A stretch of DNA of 64,000 nucleotides, taken from assembly GCA_037501455.1 (NCBI GenBank), contig CM074865.1, positions 83,774,501 through 83,838,500 on the forward strand, given 5' to 3'. The DNA is from Lantana camara (Eukaryota; Streptophyta; Magnoliopsida; Lamiales; Verbenaceae). Positions 27,601-43,300 of this stretch are shown piece by piece. A model generated the notes under the pieces. The model saw nothing but the letters and a program-made list of their open reading frames with translations, searched no databases and had not been told where the DNA came from. The translations under genes and the position numbers were made by a program. Numbering within the stretch: the first letter of the stretch is position 1; the number at the start of each line of letters is the position of its first letter.

Positions 27601-29000
27601 GCCCCTTTTGGCTCTGGCAAAAATTTCAAATTAATTTCTATAGAGTATTTGGACGAATATGACCACTCTAAACTCCCATTTCACTTATTTATGAACGATC
27701 ATACGTAGTTTTTTCATGTGTGATAAGATATACACGAGTTTTGGAACTCATCAAAAAATTGAAAAAGCGGTAAGGGGGACCCCCCTTTTGACTCTGGCCA
27801 AAATTTCAAATTCATTTCTATGGAGTATTTAGACGCATATGACCACTCTAACAACCCATTTCACTTATTTATAAACGATCATGCATAGTTTTTCCATGTG
27901 TGATAAGATATACATGAGTTTCTGGACTCATCAAAAAATTGAAATAGCTGTAAGGTGGAACCTTTGACTCTGCCCAAAATTTCAAATTCATTTCTATGGA
28001 GTATTTGGACGAATATGACCACTCTAACCACCCATTTCACTTATTTATTAACAATCGTGCATAGTTTTTCCATGTGTGATAAGATATACACCACTTTCGG
28101 CGCTCATCCAAAAAATGGAAAAGCTATAAGGGGGACCCCTTTTGACTCTGGCAAAAATTTCAAATTCATTTCTATGGAGTATTTAGTCAAATATGACCAC
28201 TCTAACCACCCATTTCAATTTTTTAAGAAGGATCATACATAGTTTTTCCATGTGTGATAAGATATACACGAGTTTCTGGACACATCAAACAACTGGAAAA
28301 GCTGTTAGGGGGACCCTTTCTGACTCTGGCCAAAATTTCAAATTCATTTCTATGGAGTATTTGAACGAATATGGCCAATCTAACCATCCATTTCACTTAT
28401 TTATAAACGATCATGCATAGTTTTTCCTTGTGTGATAAGGTATACATGAGTTTCTGGACTCATCATAAAATTGAAAAAGCTGTAAGGGGGAGCCCTTTTG
28501 ACTCTGGCCAAAATTTCAAATTCATTTCTATGGAGTATTGGGACGAATATGAGCACTCTAACCACCCATTTCCCTTATTTATGAACCATCGTGCATAGTT
28601 TTTCCATGTGTGATAAGATATACACGAGTTTCTGCACTCATCAAAAAATTGGAAAAGCTGTAAGGGGGACCCCTTTTGACTCTGGCAAAAATTTCAAATT
28701 CATTTCTATGGAGTATTTAGACGAATATGAGAACTATAACCACCCATTTCGCATATTTATGAAGGATCACACATAGTTTTTCCATGTGAGATAAGATATA
28801 CACGAGTTTCTGGACTCATCGAACAATTGGAAAAGCTGTAAGGGGGACCCCTTTTGACTCTGGCCAAAATTTCAAATTCATTTCAATGGATTATTTAAAC
28901 GAATATGACCAGTCTAACCATCCATTTCACTTATTTATAAACGATCATGCATAGTTTTTCCATATGTGATAAGGTATACACGTGTTTCTGGACTCATCAA
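24660..29000 (+). repeat. Long-range repeat of a roughly 2.5-kb (14-monomer) block
   Basis: Private variants recur about 2.5 kb apart in the same order: GATCAGGCATAG at about 24666 and 27165; GGTATACATGTGTTTCTGGAATC at about 24873 and 27371; GCATAGTTCTTCC at about 25028 and 27527; CACCACTTTC with the GCGCTCATCC monomer near 25580 and 28090. This indicates segmental duplication of about 14 monomers. Copy edges are approximate. Confidence 0.65.
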
Positions 29001-29976
29001 AAAATTTAAAAAGCTTTAAGGGGGACCCCCTTTTTACTCTGGCCAAAATTTCAAATTCATTTCTATGGAGTATTTCGACGCATATGACCACTCTAACCAC
29101 CCATTTCAATTTTTTAAGAATGATCATACATAGTTTTTCCATGTGTGATAAGATATACACGAGTTTCTGGACACATCAAACAACTGGAAAAGCTGTTAGG
29201 GGGACCCTTTCTGACTCTGGCCAAAATTTCAAATTCATTTCTATGGAGTATTTGAACGAATATGGCCAATCTAACCATCCATTTCACTTATTTATAAACG
29301 ATCATGCATAGTTTTTCCATGTGTGATAAGGTATACATGAGTTTCTGGACTCATCATAAAATTGAAAAAGCTGTAAGGGGGAGCCCTTTTGACTCTGGCC
29401 AAAATTTCAAATTCATTTCTATGGAGTATTGGGACGAATATGAGCACTCTAACCACCCATTTCCCTTATTTATGAACCATCGTGCATAGTTTTTCCATGT
29501 GTGATAAGATATACACGAGTTTCTGCACTCATCAAAAAATTAGAAAAGCTGTAAGGGGGACCCCTTTTGACTCTGGCAAAAATTTCAAATTCATTTCTAT
29601 GGAGTATTTAGACGAATATGAGCACTATAACCACCCATTTCGCATATTTATGAAGGATCACACATAGTTTTTCCATGTGAGATAAGATATACACGAGTTT
29701 CTGGACTCATCGAACATTTGGAAAATCTGTAAGGGGGACCACTTTTGACTCTGGCCAAAATTTCAAATTCATTTCAATGGATTATTTAAACGAATATGAC
29801 CAGTCTAACCATCCATTTCACTTATTTATAAACGATCATGCATAGTTTTTCCATGTGTGATAAGGTATACACGTGTTTCTGGACTCATCAAAAAATTGAA
29901 AAAGCTTTAAGGGGGACCCCATTTTTACTCTGGCCAAAATTTCAAATTCATTTCTATGGAGTATTTCGACGCATAT
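28193..29976 (+). repeat. Two tandem copies of a five-monomer higher-order unit (about 891 bp)
   Basis: Private variants repeat with an offset of 891 bp: TTTCAATTTTTTAAGAA at about 28213 and 29104, AACTGGAAAAGCTGTTAGG at about 28290 and 29181, GTATTGGGACGAATATGAGC at about 28538 and 29429, and CCATGTGAGATAAG at about 28771 and 29662. Confidence 0.85.
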
Positions 29977-32900
29977 GACCACTCTAACCACTCATTTCAC
30001 TTATTTATGAATGATCATGCACAGTTTTTCCATGTGTGATAAGATATACATGAGTTTCTGTGAGTCATCAAAAAATTGTAAAAGCTGTAAGGTCCCCTTT
30101 TGACTCTGGCTAAAAGTTCAAATTCATTTCTATGGAGTATTTGGACGAATTTGACCACTCTAACCACCCATTTCACTTATTTATGAACGATCATGCATAG
30201 TTTTTCCATGTGTGATAAGATATACACGAGTTTCTGCACTCATCAAAAAATTGGAAAAGCTGTAAGGGGGACCCCTTTTGACTCTGGCCCAAATTTGAAA
30301 TTCATTTCTATGGAGTATTTGGACGAATATGACCACTCTAACCACCCATTTCACTTATTTATGAACGATCATACATAGATTTTCCATGTGTGATAAGATA
30401 TACACGAGTTTCTGCACTCATCAAAAAATTGGAAAAGTTGTAAGGGAGACCCCTATTGACTCTGGCCAAAATTTCAAATTCTTTTCTATGGAGTATTTGG
30501 ACGCATATGACCACTCTAACCACCCATTTAACTTATTTATGAATGATCATGCATAGTTTTTCCATGTGTGATAAGAGAGACATGATTTTCTGGACTCATC
30601 AAAAAATTGAAAAAGCTGTAAGGGGGACCCCTTTGACTCTTGCCAAAATTTCAAATTCATTTCTATGGAGTATTTGGACGCATATGACCAGTCTAACCAC
30701 CCATTTCACTTATTTATGAACGATCATGCATAGTTTTTCCATATGTGATAAGATATACACGAGTCTCTGAACTCATCAAAAAATTGAAAAAGCCGTAAGG
30801 GGGACGGACCCCTTTTGACTCTGGCCAAAATTTCAAATTCATTTCCATGGGGTATTTGGACGAATATAACCACTCTTACCGCCCATTTCACTTATTTATG
30901 AACGATAGTTTTTCAATGTGTGATAAGATACACACGAGTTTCAGCACAAGTCAAAAAATTGGAAAAGCGGTAATGGGAACCGTTTTTTACTCTGGCCAAA
31001 ATTTCAAATTCATTTCCATGGAGTATTTGGACGAATATGACCACTCTAACCACCCATTTCACTTATTTATGAACGATCATACACAGTTTTTCCACGTGTG
31101 ATAAGATATACATGAGTTTCTGGACTCATCAAACAATTGGAAAAGCTGTAAGGGGGATCCCCCTTTTTACTCTGGCCAAAATTTCAAATTCATTTCTATG
31201 GAGTATTTGGGCGCATATGACCACTCTAACCACTCATTTCTCTTATTGATGAACGATCATGCATAGTTTTTCCATGTGTGATAAGATATATACGAGTTTC
31301 TGTGACTCATCAAAAAATTGAAAAAGCTGTAAGGTCCCCTTTTGACTATGGCCAAAAGTTCAAATTCATTTCTATGGAGTATTTGGACGAATATGACCAC
31401 TCTAACCACCCATTTCACTTATTTAGGAACGATCATGCATAGTTTTTCCATATGTGATAAGATATACACGAGTTTCTGCACTCATCAAAAATTTGGAAAA
31501 GCTGTAAGGGGGAACCCTTTTGACTCTGGCCAAAATTTGAAATTCATTTCTATGGAGTATTTGGACGAATATGACCACTCTAACCACCCAATTAACTTAT
31601 TTATGAACAATCGTGCATAGTTTTTCCATGTGTGATAATATATACACGACTTTCTGCACTCGTAAAAAAAAAATGGAAAAGCTGTAAGGGGGACCCCTTT
31701 TGACTCTGACCAAAATTTCATATTCATTTCTATGGAGTATTTGGAAGCATATGACCAGTCTAACAACCCATTTTACTTATTTATGAACGATCATGCATAG
31801 TTTTCCCATGTGTGATAAGATATACAAGAGTTTCTAAACTCATCAAAAAATTGAAAAAGCTGTAAGGGGGACCCCCTTTTTACACTGGCCAAAATTTCAA
31901 ATTCATTTCGATGGAGTATTTGGACGCATATGACCACTCTAACCACTCATTTCACTTATTCATGAATGATCATGCATAGTTTTTCCATGTGTGATAACAT
32001 ATACACGAGTTTCTATGACTCATCAAAAAATTGAAAAAGATGTATGGTCCCCTTTTGACTCTAGCTAAAAGTTCAAATTCATTTCTGTGGAGTATTTGGA
32101 TGAATTTGACCACTCTAACCACCCATTTTACTTATTTATGAACGATCATGCATAGTTTTTCCATGTGTGATAAGATATACACGAGTTTCTTCACTCATCA
32201 AAAAATTGGAAAAGCTGTAAGGGGGACCCTTTTTGACTTTGGCCAAAATTTCAAATTCATTTCTATGGAGTATTTGGAGGAATATGAGCACACTAACCAC
32301 CCATTTCACTTATTTATGAACAATCGTGCATAGTTTTTCCATATGTGATAAGATATGCACGACTTTGTATACTCGTCAAAAAAATGGAAAAGCTGTAAGG
32401 GGGACCCCTTTTGACTCAGGCAAAAATTTCAAATTCATTTCTATGGAGTATTTAGACGAAGATGACCACTCTAACCACCCATTTCACTTATTTATGAAGG
32501 ATCATACATAATTTTTCCATGTGTGATAAGATATACACGAGCTTCTGGACACATCAAACAATTGGAAAAGCTGTAAGGGGGACCCCTTTTGACTCTGGCC
32601 AAAATTTCAAATTCATTTCTATGGATTATTTGAACGAATATGACCAGTCTAACCACCCATTTCACTTATTTATGAAAGATCATGCATAGTTTTTCCATGT
32701 GTGATAAGATATACAAGAGTTTCTGCACTCGTCAAAAAATTGAAAAAGCTGTAAGGGGGACGAACCCCTTTTGGCTCTGGCCAAAATTTCAAATTCATTT
32801 CCATGGGGTATTTGAACGAATATGACCACTCTTACCACCCATTTCACTTATTTATGAACGATCATACATAGTTTTTCAATGTGTGATAAGATACACACGA

Positions 32901-35900
32901 GTTTCAGCACAAGTCAAAAAATTGGAAAAGCGGTAAGGGGGACCGTTTTTTACTCTGGCCAAAATTTCAAATTCATTTCCATGGAGTATTTGGACGAATA
33001 TGACCACTCTAACCACCCATTTCCCTTATTTATGAACGATCATACACAGTTTTTCCACGTGTGATAAGATATGAATGAGTTTCTGGACTCATCAAACAAT
33101 CAGAAAAGCTGTAAGGGGGACCCCTTTTGACTCTGGCCAAAATTTCAAATTCATTTCTAATGAGTATTTGGACGAATATGACCACTCTAACCACGCATTT
33201 CACTTATACATAAACGATCATGCGTAGTTTTTCCATGTGTGATAAGATATATACGAGTTTCTGGACTCATCAAAAAATTGAAAAAGCTGTAAAGGGGACC
33301 CCTTTTGATTCTGACCAAAATTTCAAATTCATTTCTATGGAGTATTTGGAAGCATATGACCAGTCTAACAACCCATTTCACTTATTTATGAACGATCATG
33401 CATAGTTTTTCCATGTGTGATAAGATATACAAGAGTTTCTGAACTCATCAAAAAATTGAAAAAGCTGTAAGGGGGAACCCTCTTTTTACTCTGGCCAAAA
33501 TTTCAAATTCATTTCGATGGAGTATTTGGACGCATATGACCACTCTAACCACTCATTTCACTTATTTATGAATAATCATGCATACTTTTTCCATGTGTGA
33601 TAAGATATACACTAGTGTCTATGACTCATCAAAAAATTGAATAAGCTGTAAGGTCCCCTTTTGACTCTTGCCAAAAGTTCAAATTCATTTCTATGGAGTA
33701 TTTGGACGAATTTCACCACTCTAACCACCCATTTTACTTATTTATGAACGATCATGCATAGTTTTTCCGTGTGTGATAAGATATACACGAGTTTTTGGAC
33801 TCATCAAAAAATTGGAAAAGCTGTAAGGGGGACCCTTTTTGACTCTGGCCAAAATTTCAAATTCATTTCTATGGAGTATTTGGACGAATATGAGCACTCT
33901 AACCACCCATTTCACTTATTTATGAACAATCGTGCATAGTTTTTCCATGTGTGATAAGATATGCACGACTTTCTACACTCGTCAAAAAAATGGAAAAGCT
34001 GTAAGGGGGACCCCTTTTGACTCTGGCAAAAATTTCAAATTCATTTCTATGGAGTATTTAGACGAAGATGACCACTCTAACCACCCATTTCACTTATTTA
34101 TGAAGGATCATACATAATTTTTCCATGTGTGATAAGATATACACGAGTTTCTGCACTCGTCAAAAAACTGAAAAAGCTGTAAGGGGGACGGACCCCTTTT
34201 GGCTCTGGCCAAAATTTCAAATTCATTTCCACGGGGTATTTGGACGAATATGACCACTCTTACCACCCATTTCACTTATTTATGAACGATCATACATAGT
34301 TTTTCAATGTGTGATAAGATACAGACGAGTTTCAGCACAAGTCAAAAAATTGGAAAAGCGGTAAGGGGGACCGTTTTTGACTCTGGCCAAAATTTCAAAT
34401 TCATTTCCATGGAGTATTTGGATGAATATGACCACTTCAATTATTTATGAACGATCATACACAGATTTTCCATGTGTGATAAGATATAAATGAGTTTCTG
34501 GACTCATCAAACAATCGGAAAAGCTGTAAGGGGGACCCCTTTTGACTCTGGCCAAAATTTCAAATTCATTTCTAAGGAGTATTTGGACGAATATGACCAC
34601 TCTAACCACCCATTTCACTTATTTATGAACGATCATGCATAGTTTTTCCATGTGTCATAAGATATATATGAGTTTCTGTGACTCATCAAAAAATTGAAAA
34701 AGCTGTAAGGTCCCCTTTTGACTCTGGCCAAAAGTTCAAATTCATTTCTATGGAGTATTTGGACGAATTTGACCACTCTAACCATCCATTTCACTTATTT
34801 ATGAACGATCATGCATAGTTTTTCCATGTGTGATAGGATATACACGAGTTTCTGCACTCATCAAAAAATTGGAAAAGCTGTAAGGGGGACCCCCCTTTTT
34901 ACTTTGGCAAAATTTCAAATTCATTTCGATGGAGTATTTGGACGCATGTGACCACTCTAACCACTCATTTCACTTATTTATGAATGATCATGCATAGTTT
35001 TTCCATGTGTGATAAGATATACACGAGTGTCTATGACTCATCAAAAAATTGAAAAAGCTGTAAGGTCCCCTTTTGACTCTAGCCAAAAGTTCAAATTCAT
35101 TTCTATGGAGTATTTGGACGAATTTTACCACTCTAACCACCCATTTCACTTATTTATGAATGATCATGCATAGTTTTTCCATGTGTGATAAGATATACAC
35201 GAGTTTCTGCACTCATCAAAAAATTGGAAAAGCTGTAAGGGGGACCCCTTTTGACTCTGGCCAAAATTTCAAATTCATTTCTATGGAGTATTTGGACGAA
35301 TATGAGCACTCTAACTACCCATTTCACTTATTTGTGAACAATCGTGCATAGTTTTTCCATGTGTGATAAGATATACACGACTTTCTACACTCGTCAAAAA
35401 AATGAAAAAGCTGTAAGGGGGACCCCTTTTGCCTTTGGAAAAAATTTCAAATTCATTTCTATGGAGTATTTAGACGAATATGACCACTCTGACCACCCAT
35501 TTCACTTATTTATAAACGATCATTCATAGTTTTTCCAAGTGTGATAAGATATACACGAGTTTCTGGACTCATCAAAAAATTGAAAAAGGTGTAAAGGGGA
35601 CCCCCTTCGATTCTGACCAAAATTTCAAATTCATTTCTGTGGAGTATTTGGAAGCATATGACCAGTCTAACAACCCATTTCACTTATTTATGAACGATCA
35701 TGCATAGTTTTTCCATGTGTGATAAGATATACAAGAGTTTCTGAACTCATCAAAAAATTGAAAAAGCTGTAACGGAGACCCCCCTTTTTACTTTGGCCAA
35801 AATTTCAAATTCATTTCTATGGAGTATTTGGACGCATATGACCACTCTAACCACTCATTTCACTTATTTATGAACGATCATGCATAGTTTTTCCATGAGT

Positions 35901-36419
35901 GATAAGATATACACGACTTTCTATGACTCATCAAAAAATTGAAAAAGCTGTAAGGTCCCCTTTTGACTCTAGCCAAAAGTTCAAATTCATTTCTATGGAG
36001 TATTTAGACAAATTTGACCACTCTAACCACCTATTTCACTTATTTAGGAACGATCATGCATAGTTTTTCCATGTGTGATAAGATATACACGAGTTTATGC
36101 ACTCATCAAAAAATTGGAAAAGCTTTAAGGGGGACCTCTTTTTGACTCCGGCCAAAATTTGAAATTCATTTCTATGGAGTATTTGGACGAATATGACCAC
36201 TCTAACCACAAATTTCACTTATTTATGAACGATCATACATAGTTTTTCCATGAGTGATAAGATATACACGAGTTTCTGGACTCATCAAAAAATTGAAAAA
36301 GCTGTAAAGGGGACCCCTTTTGATTCTGACCAAAATTTCAAATTCATTTCAATGGAGTATTTGTAAGCATATGACCAGTCTAACAACCCATTTCACTTAT
36401 TTATGAACGACCATGCATA

Positions 36420-39400
36420 GTTTTTCCATGTGTGATAAGATATACAAGAATTTCTGAACTCATAAAAAAATTGAAAAAGCTGTAAGGGGGACCCCCCTTT
36501 TTACTCTGGCCAAAATTTCAAATTCATTTCTATGGAGTATTTGGACGCATATGACCACTCTAACCTCTAATTTAACTTATTTATGAACGATCATGCATTT
36601 TTTTGCCATGTGTGATAAGATATATACGAGTTTCTGTGACTCATCAAAAAATTAAAAAAGCTGTAAGGTCTCCTTTTGAGTCTGGCCAAAAGTTCAAATT
36701 CATTTCTATGGAGTATTTGGACGAATTCGACCACTCTAACCACCCATTTCACTTATTTATGAACAATCGTGCATAGTTTTTCCATGTGTGATAAGATATA
36801 CACGACTTTCTGTACTCGTCAAAAAAATGGAAAAGCTGTAAGGGGGCCCCTTTTGACTTTGGAAAAAATTTCAAATTCATTTCTATGGAGCATTTAGACG
36901 AATATGACCACTCTGACCACCCATTTCACTTATTTATAAACGATCATGCATAGTTTTTCCATGTGTGATAAGATATACACGAGTTTCTGGACTCATCAAA
37001 AAATTGAAAAAGGTGTAAAGGGGACCCCTTTTGATTCTGACCAAAATTTCAAATTCATTTCTGTGGAGTATTTGGAAGCATATGACCAGTCTAACAACCC
37101 ATTTCACTTATTTATGAACGATCATGCATAGTTTTTCCATGTCTGATAAGATATACAAGAGTTTCTGAACTCATCAAAAAATTGAAAAAGCTGTAACGGA
37201 GACCCCCCTTTTTACTCTGGCAAAAATTTCAAATTCATTTCTATGGAGTATTTGGACGCATATGACCACTCTAACCACTCATTTCACTTATTTATGAACG
37301 ATCATGCATAGTTTTTCCATGTGTGATAAGATATACACGAGTTTCTAAGACTCATGAAAAAATTGAAAAAGCTGTAAGGTCCCCTTTTGACTCTAGCCAA
37401 AAGTTCAAATTCATTTCTATGGAGTATTTGGACGAATTTGATTACTCTAACAACCTATTTCACTTATTTATGAACGATCATGCATAGTTTTTCGAAGTCT
37501 GATAAGATATACACGAGTTTCTGCAGTCAACAAAAAATTGGAAAAGCTGTAAGGGGGACCCCTTTTGACTCTGGCCAAAATTTCAAATTCATTTCTATGG
37601 AGTATTTGGACGAATATGAGCACTCTAACCACCCATTTCACTTATTTATGAACAATCGTGCATAGTTTTTCCATGTGTGATAAGATATACACGACTTTCT
37701 GCACTCATAAAAAAAATGGAAAAGCTGTAAGGGGGACCCCTTTTGACTCTGACCAAAATTTCAAATTCATTTCAATGGAGTATTTGGAAGCATATGACCA
37801 GTCGAACAACCCATTTCACTTATTTATGAACGATCATGCATAGTTTTTCCATGTGTGATAAGATATACAAGAATTTATGAACTCATAAAAAAATTGAAAA
37901 AGCTGTAAGGGGGACCTCCCTTTTTACTCTGGCCAAAATTTCAAATTCATTTCTACGGAGTATTTGGACGCATATGACCACTCTAACCTCTAATTTCACT
38001 TATTTATGAACGATCATGCATTTTTTTTTCCATGTGTGATAAGATATATACGAGTTTCTGTGACTCATCAAAAAATTAAAAAAGCTGTAAGGTCCCCTTT
38101 TGAGTCTGGCCAAAAGTTCAAATTCATTTCTATGGAGTATTTGGACGAATTTGACCACTCTAACCACCCATTTCACTTATTTATGAACAATCGTGCATAG
38201 TTTTTCCATGTGTGATAAGATATACACGACTTTCTGCACTCGTCAAAAAAATGGAAAAGCTGTAAGGGGGCCCCTTTTGACTTTGGAAAAAATTTCAAAT
38301 TCATTTCTATGGAGCATTTAGACGAATATGACCACTCTGACCACCCATTTCACTTATTTATAAACGATCATGCATAGTTTTTCCATGTGTGATAAGATAT
38401 ACACGAGTTTCTGGACTCATCAAAAAATTGAAAAAGGTGTAAAGGGGACCCCTTTTGATTCTGACCAAAATTTCAAATTCATTTCTGTGGAGTATTTGGA
38501 AGCATATGACCAGTCTAACAACCCATTTCACTTATTTATGAACGATCATGCATAGTTTTTCCATGTGTGATAAGATATACAAGAGTTTCTGAACTTATCA
38601 AAAAATTGAAAAAGCTGTAACGGAGACCCCCCATTTTACTCTGGCCAAAATTTCAAATTCATTTCTATGGAGTATTTGGACGCATATGACCACTCTAACC
38701 ACTCATTTCACTTATTTATGAACGATCATGCATAGTTTTTCCATGTGTGATAGGATATACACGAGTTTCTAAGACTCATGAAAAAATTGAAAAAGCTGTA
38801 AGGTCCCCTTTTGACTCTAGCCAAAAGTTCAAATTCATTTCTATGGAGTATTTGGACGAATTTGATTACTCTAACAACCTATTTCACTTATTTATGAACG
38901 ATCATGCATAGTTTCTCGATGTCTGATAAGATATATACGAGTTTCTGCAGTCAACAAAAAATTGGAAAAGCTGTAAGGGGGACCCCTTTTGACTCTGGCC
39001 AAAATTTCAAATTCATTTCTATGGAGTATTTGGACGAATATGAGCACTCTAACCACCCATTTCACTTATTTATGAACAATCGTGCATAGTTTTTCCATGT
39101 GTGATCAGATATACACGACTTTCTGCACTCATAAAAAAAATGGAAAAGCTGTAAGGGGGACCCCTTTTGACTCTGACCAAAATTTCAAATTCATTTCAAT
39201 GGAGTATTTGGAAGCATATGACCAGTCGAACAACCCATTTCACTTATTTATGAACGATCATGCATAGTTTTTCCATGTGTGATAAGATATACAAGAATTT
39301 ATGAACTCATAAAAAAATTGAAAAAGCTGTAAGGGGGACCTCCCTTTTTACTCTTGCCAAAATTTCAAATTCATTTCTATGGAGTATTTGGACGCATATG

Positions 39401-39990
39401 ACCACTCTAACCTCTAATTTCACTTATTTATGAACGATCATGCATTTTTTTTCCATGTGTGATAAGATATATACGAGTTTCTGTGACTCATCAAAAAATT
39501 AAAAAAGCTGTAAGGTCCCCTTTTGAGTGTGGCCAAAAGTTCAAATTCATTTCTATGGAGTATTTGGACGAATTTGACCACTCTAACCACCCATTTCACT
39601 TATTTATGAACAATCGTGCATAGTTTTTCCATGTGTGATAAGATATACACGACTTTCTGCACTCGTCAAAAAAATGGAAAAGCTGTAAGGGGGCCCCTTT
39701 TGACTTTGGAAAAAATTTCAAATTCATTTCTATGGAGTATTTGGACGAATATGACCACTCTGACCACCCATTTCACTTATTTATAAACGATCATGCATAG
39801 TTTTTCCATGTGTGATAAGATGTACACGAGTTTCTGGACTCATCAAAAATTGAAAAAGGTGTAAAGGGGACCCCTTTTGATTCTGACCAAAATTTCAAAT
39901 TCATTTCTGTGGAGTATTTGGAAGCATATGACCAGTCTAACAACCCATTTCACTTATTTATGAACGATCACGCATAGTTTTTCCATGTGT
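36420..39990 (+). repeat. Eight-monomer higher-order repeat (1424 bp), two full copies plus part of a third
   Basis: Diagnostic variants recur at exactly 8 x 178 bp: GGTGTAAAGGGGACCCC near 37012 and 38436; GATTACTCTAACAACCTATT near 37439 and 38863; CTGCAGTCAACAAAAAATTG near 37522 and 38946. The CATGCATTTTTTT variant sits near 36594, 38018 and 39442. The third copy breaks down after about 39990, where a dimer duplication begins. Confidence 0.88.
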
Positions 39991-40330
39991 GATAAGATAT
40001 ACACGACTTTCTGCACTCGTCAAAAAAATGGAAAAGCTGTAAGGGGGCCCCTTTTGACTTTGGAAAAAATTTCAAATTCATTTCTATGGAGTATTTAGAC
40101 GAATATGACCACTCTGACCACCCATTTCACTTATTTATAAACGATCATGCATAGTTTTTCCATGTGTGATAAGATGTACACGAGTTTCTGGACTCATCAA
40201 AAATTGAAAAAGGTGTAAAGGGGACCCCTTTTGATTCTGACCAAAATTTCAAATTCATTTATGTGGAGTATTTGGAAGCATATGACCAGTCTAACAACCC
40301 ATTTCACTTATTTATGAACGATCACGCATA
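39610..40330 (+). repeat. Tandem duplication of a satellite dimer (about 354 bp)
   Basis: Two copies offset by 354 bp share GATGTACACGAGTTTCTGG followed by a shortened CATCAAAAATTGAAAAAGG and a CACGCATAG junction. Few differences are visible, so the duplication is recent. Confidence 0.8.
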
Positions 40331-43300
40331 GTTTTTCCATGTGTGATAAGATATACAAGAGTTTCTGAACTCATCAAAAAATTGAAAAAGCTGTAACGGA
40401 GACCCCCCTTTTTACTCTGTCTAAAATTTCAAATTCATTTCTATGGAGTATTTGGACGCATATGACCACTCTAACCACTCATTTCACTTATTTATGAACG
40501 ATCATGCATAGTTTTTCCATGTGTGATAAGATATACACGAGTTTCTAAGACTCATCAAAAAATTGAAAAAGCTGTAAGGTCCCCTTTTGACTCTAGCCAA
40601 AAGTTCAAATTCATTTCTATGGAGTATTTGGACGAATTTGACCACTCTAACCACCTATTTCACTTATTTATGAACGATCATGCATAGTTTTTCGATGTGT
40701 GATAAGATATACACGAGTTTCTGCACTCATCAAAAAATTGGAAAAGCTGTAAGGGGGACCCCTTTTGACTCTGGCCAAAATTTCAAATTCATTTCTATGG
40801 AGTATTTGGACGAATATGAGCACTCTAACCACCTATTTCACTTATTTATGAACAATCGTGCGTAGTTTTTCCATGTGTGGTAAGATTTACACGACTTTCT
40901 ACACTCGTCAAAAAATGGAAAAGCTGTAATGGGGACCCCTTTTGACTCTGGCAAAAATTTCAAATTCATTTCTATGGAGTATTTAGACGAAGATGACCAC
41001 TCTAAACACCCATTGCACTTATTTATGAAGGATCATACATAGTTTTTCCATGTGTGATAAGATATACCCGAGTTTCTGGAAACATCAAACAATTGGAAAA
41101 GCTGTAAGGGGGACCCCTTTTGACTCTGGCCAAAATTTCAAATTCATTTCTATGGATTATTTGAACGAATATGACCAGTCTAACCACCTATTTCACTTAT
41201 TTATGAACGATCATGCATATTTTTTCCCTGTGTGATAAGATATACACGAGTTTCTACACTCGCCAAAAAATTGGAAAAGTTGTAAGGGGGACCCCTTTTG
41301 ACTCTGGCCAAAATTTGAAATTCATTTCTATGGAGTATTTGGACAAATATGAACACTCTAACCACAAATTTCACTTATTTATGAACGATCATACATAGGT
41401 TTTCCATGAGTGATAAGATATACACGAGTTTCTGGACTCATCAAAAAATTGCAAAACCTGTAAAGGGGACCCCTTTTGATTCTGACAAAAATTTCAAATT
41501 CATTTCTATGGAGTATTTGGAAGCATATGACCAGTCTAACAACCCATTTCACTTATTTATGAACGATCATGCATAGTTTTTCCATGTGTGATAAGATATA
41601 CAAGAGTTTCTGAACTCATCAAAAAATTGAAAAAGCTGTAAGGGGGACCCCCCTTTTTACTCTGGCCGAAATTTCAAATTCATTTCGATGGAGTATTTGG
41701 ACGCATATGACCACTCTACCCACTCATTTCACTTATTTATGAACGATCATGCATAGTTTTTCCATGTGTGATAAGATATACACGAGTTTCTATGACTCAT
41801 CAAAAAATTGAAAAAGCTGTAAGGTCCCCTTTTGACTCTAGCCAGAAGTTCAAATTCATTTCTATGGAGTATTTGGACGAATTTGACCACTCTAACCACC
41901 CATTTCACTTATTTATGAACGATCAAGCATAGTTTTTCCATGTGTGATAAGATATACACGAGTTTCTGCACTCATCAAAAAATTGGAAAAGCTGTAAGGG
42001 GGACCCCTTTTGACTCTGGCCAAAATTTGAAATTCATTTCTATGGAGAATTTGGACGAATATGAGCACTCTAACCACCCATTTCAGTTATTTATGAACAA
42101 TCGTGCATAGTTTTTCCATGTGTGATAAGATATACACGACTTTCTACACTCGTCAAAAAAATGGAAAAGCTGTAAGGGGGACCCCTTTTGACTCTGGCAA
42201 AAATTTCAAATTCATTTCTATGGAGTATTTAGACGAAGATGACCACTCTAACCACCCATTTCACTTATTTATGAAGGATCATACATAGTTTTTCCATGTG
42301 TGATAAGATATACACGAGTTTCTGGAGACATCAAACAATTGGAAAAGCTGTAAGAGGGACCCCTTTTGACTCTGGCCAAAATTTCAAATTCATTTCTATG
42401 GATTATTTGAACGAATATGACCAGTCTAACCACCCATTTCACTTATTTATGAACGATCATGCATTGTTTTTCCATGTGTGAAAAGATATACTCGAGTTTC
42501 TGCACTCGTCAAAAAATTGGAAAAGCTGTAAGGGGGACCCCTTTTGACTCTGGCCAAAATTTGAAATTCATTTCTATGGAGTATTTGGACGAATATGACC
42601 ACTCTACCCACAAATTTTACTTATTTATGAATGATCATACATAGTTTTTCCATGACTGATAAGATATACACGAGTTTCTGGACTTATCAAAAAATTGAAA
42701 AAGCTGTAAAGGGGACCCCTTTTGATTCTGACCAAAATTTCAAATTCATTTCTATGGAGTATTTGGAAGCATATGACCAGTCTAACAACCCATTTCACTT
42801 ATTTATGAACGATCATGCATATTTTTTCCATGTGTGATAAGATATACAAGAGTTTCTGAACTCATCAAAAAATTGAAAAAGCTGTAACGGAGACCCCCCT
42901 TTTTACTCTGGCCAAAATTTCAAATTCATTTCTATGGAGTATTTGGACGCATATGACCACTCTAACCACTCATTTCACTTATTTATGAACGATCATGCAT
43001 AGTTTTTCCATGGGTGATAAGATATACAAGAGTTTCTGAACTCATCAAAAAATTGAAAAAGCTGTAACGGAGACCCCCTTTTTTACTCTGGCCAAAATTT
43101 CAAATTCATTTCTATGGAGTATTTGGACGCATATGACCACTGTAACCACTCATTTCACTTATTTATGAACGATCATGTATAGTTTTTCCATGTGTGATAA
43201 GATATACACGAGTTTCTATGACTCATCAAAAAATTGAAAAAGCTCTAAGGTCCCCTTTTAACTCTAGCCAAAAGTTCAAATTCATTTCTATGGAGTATTT

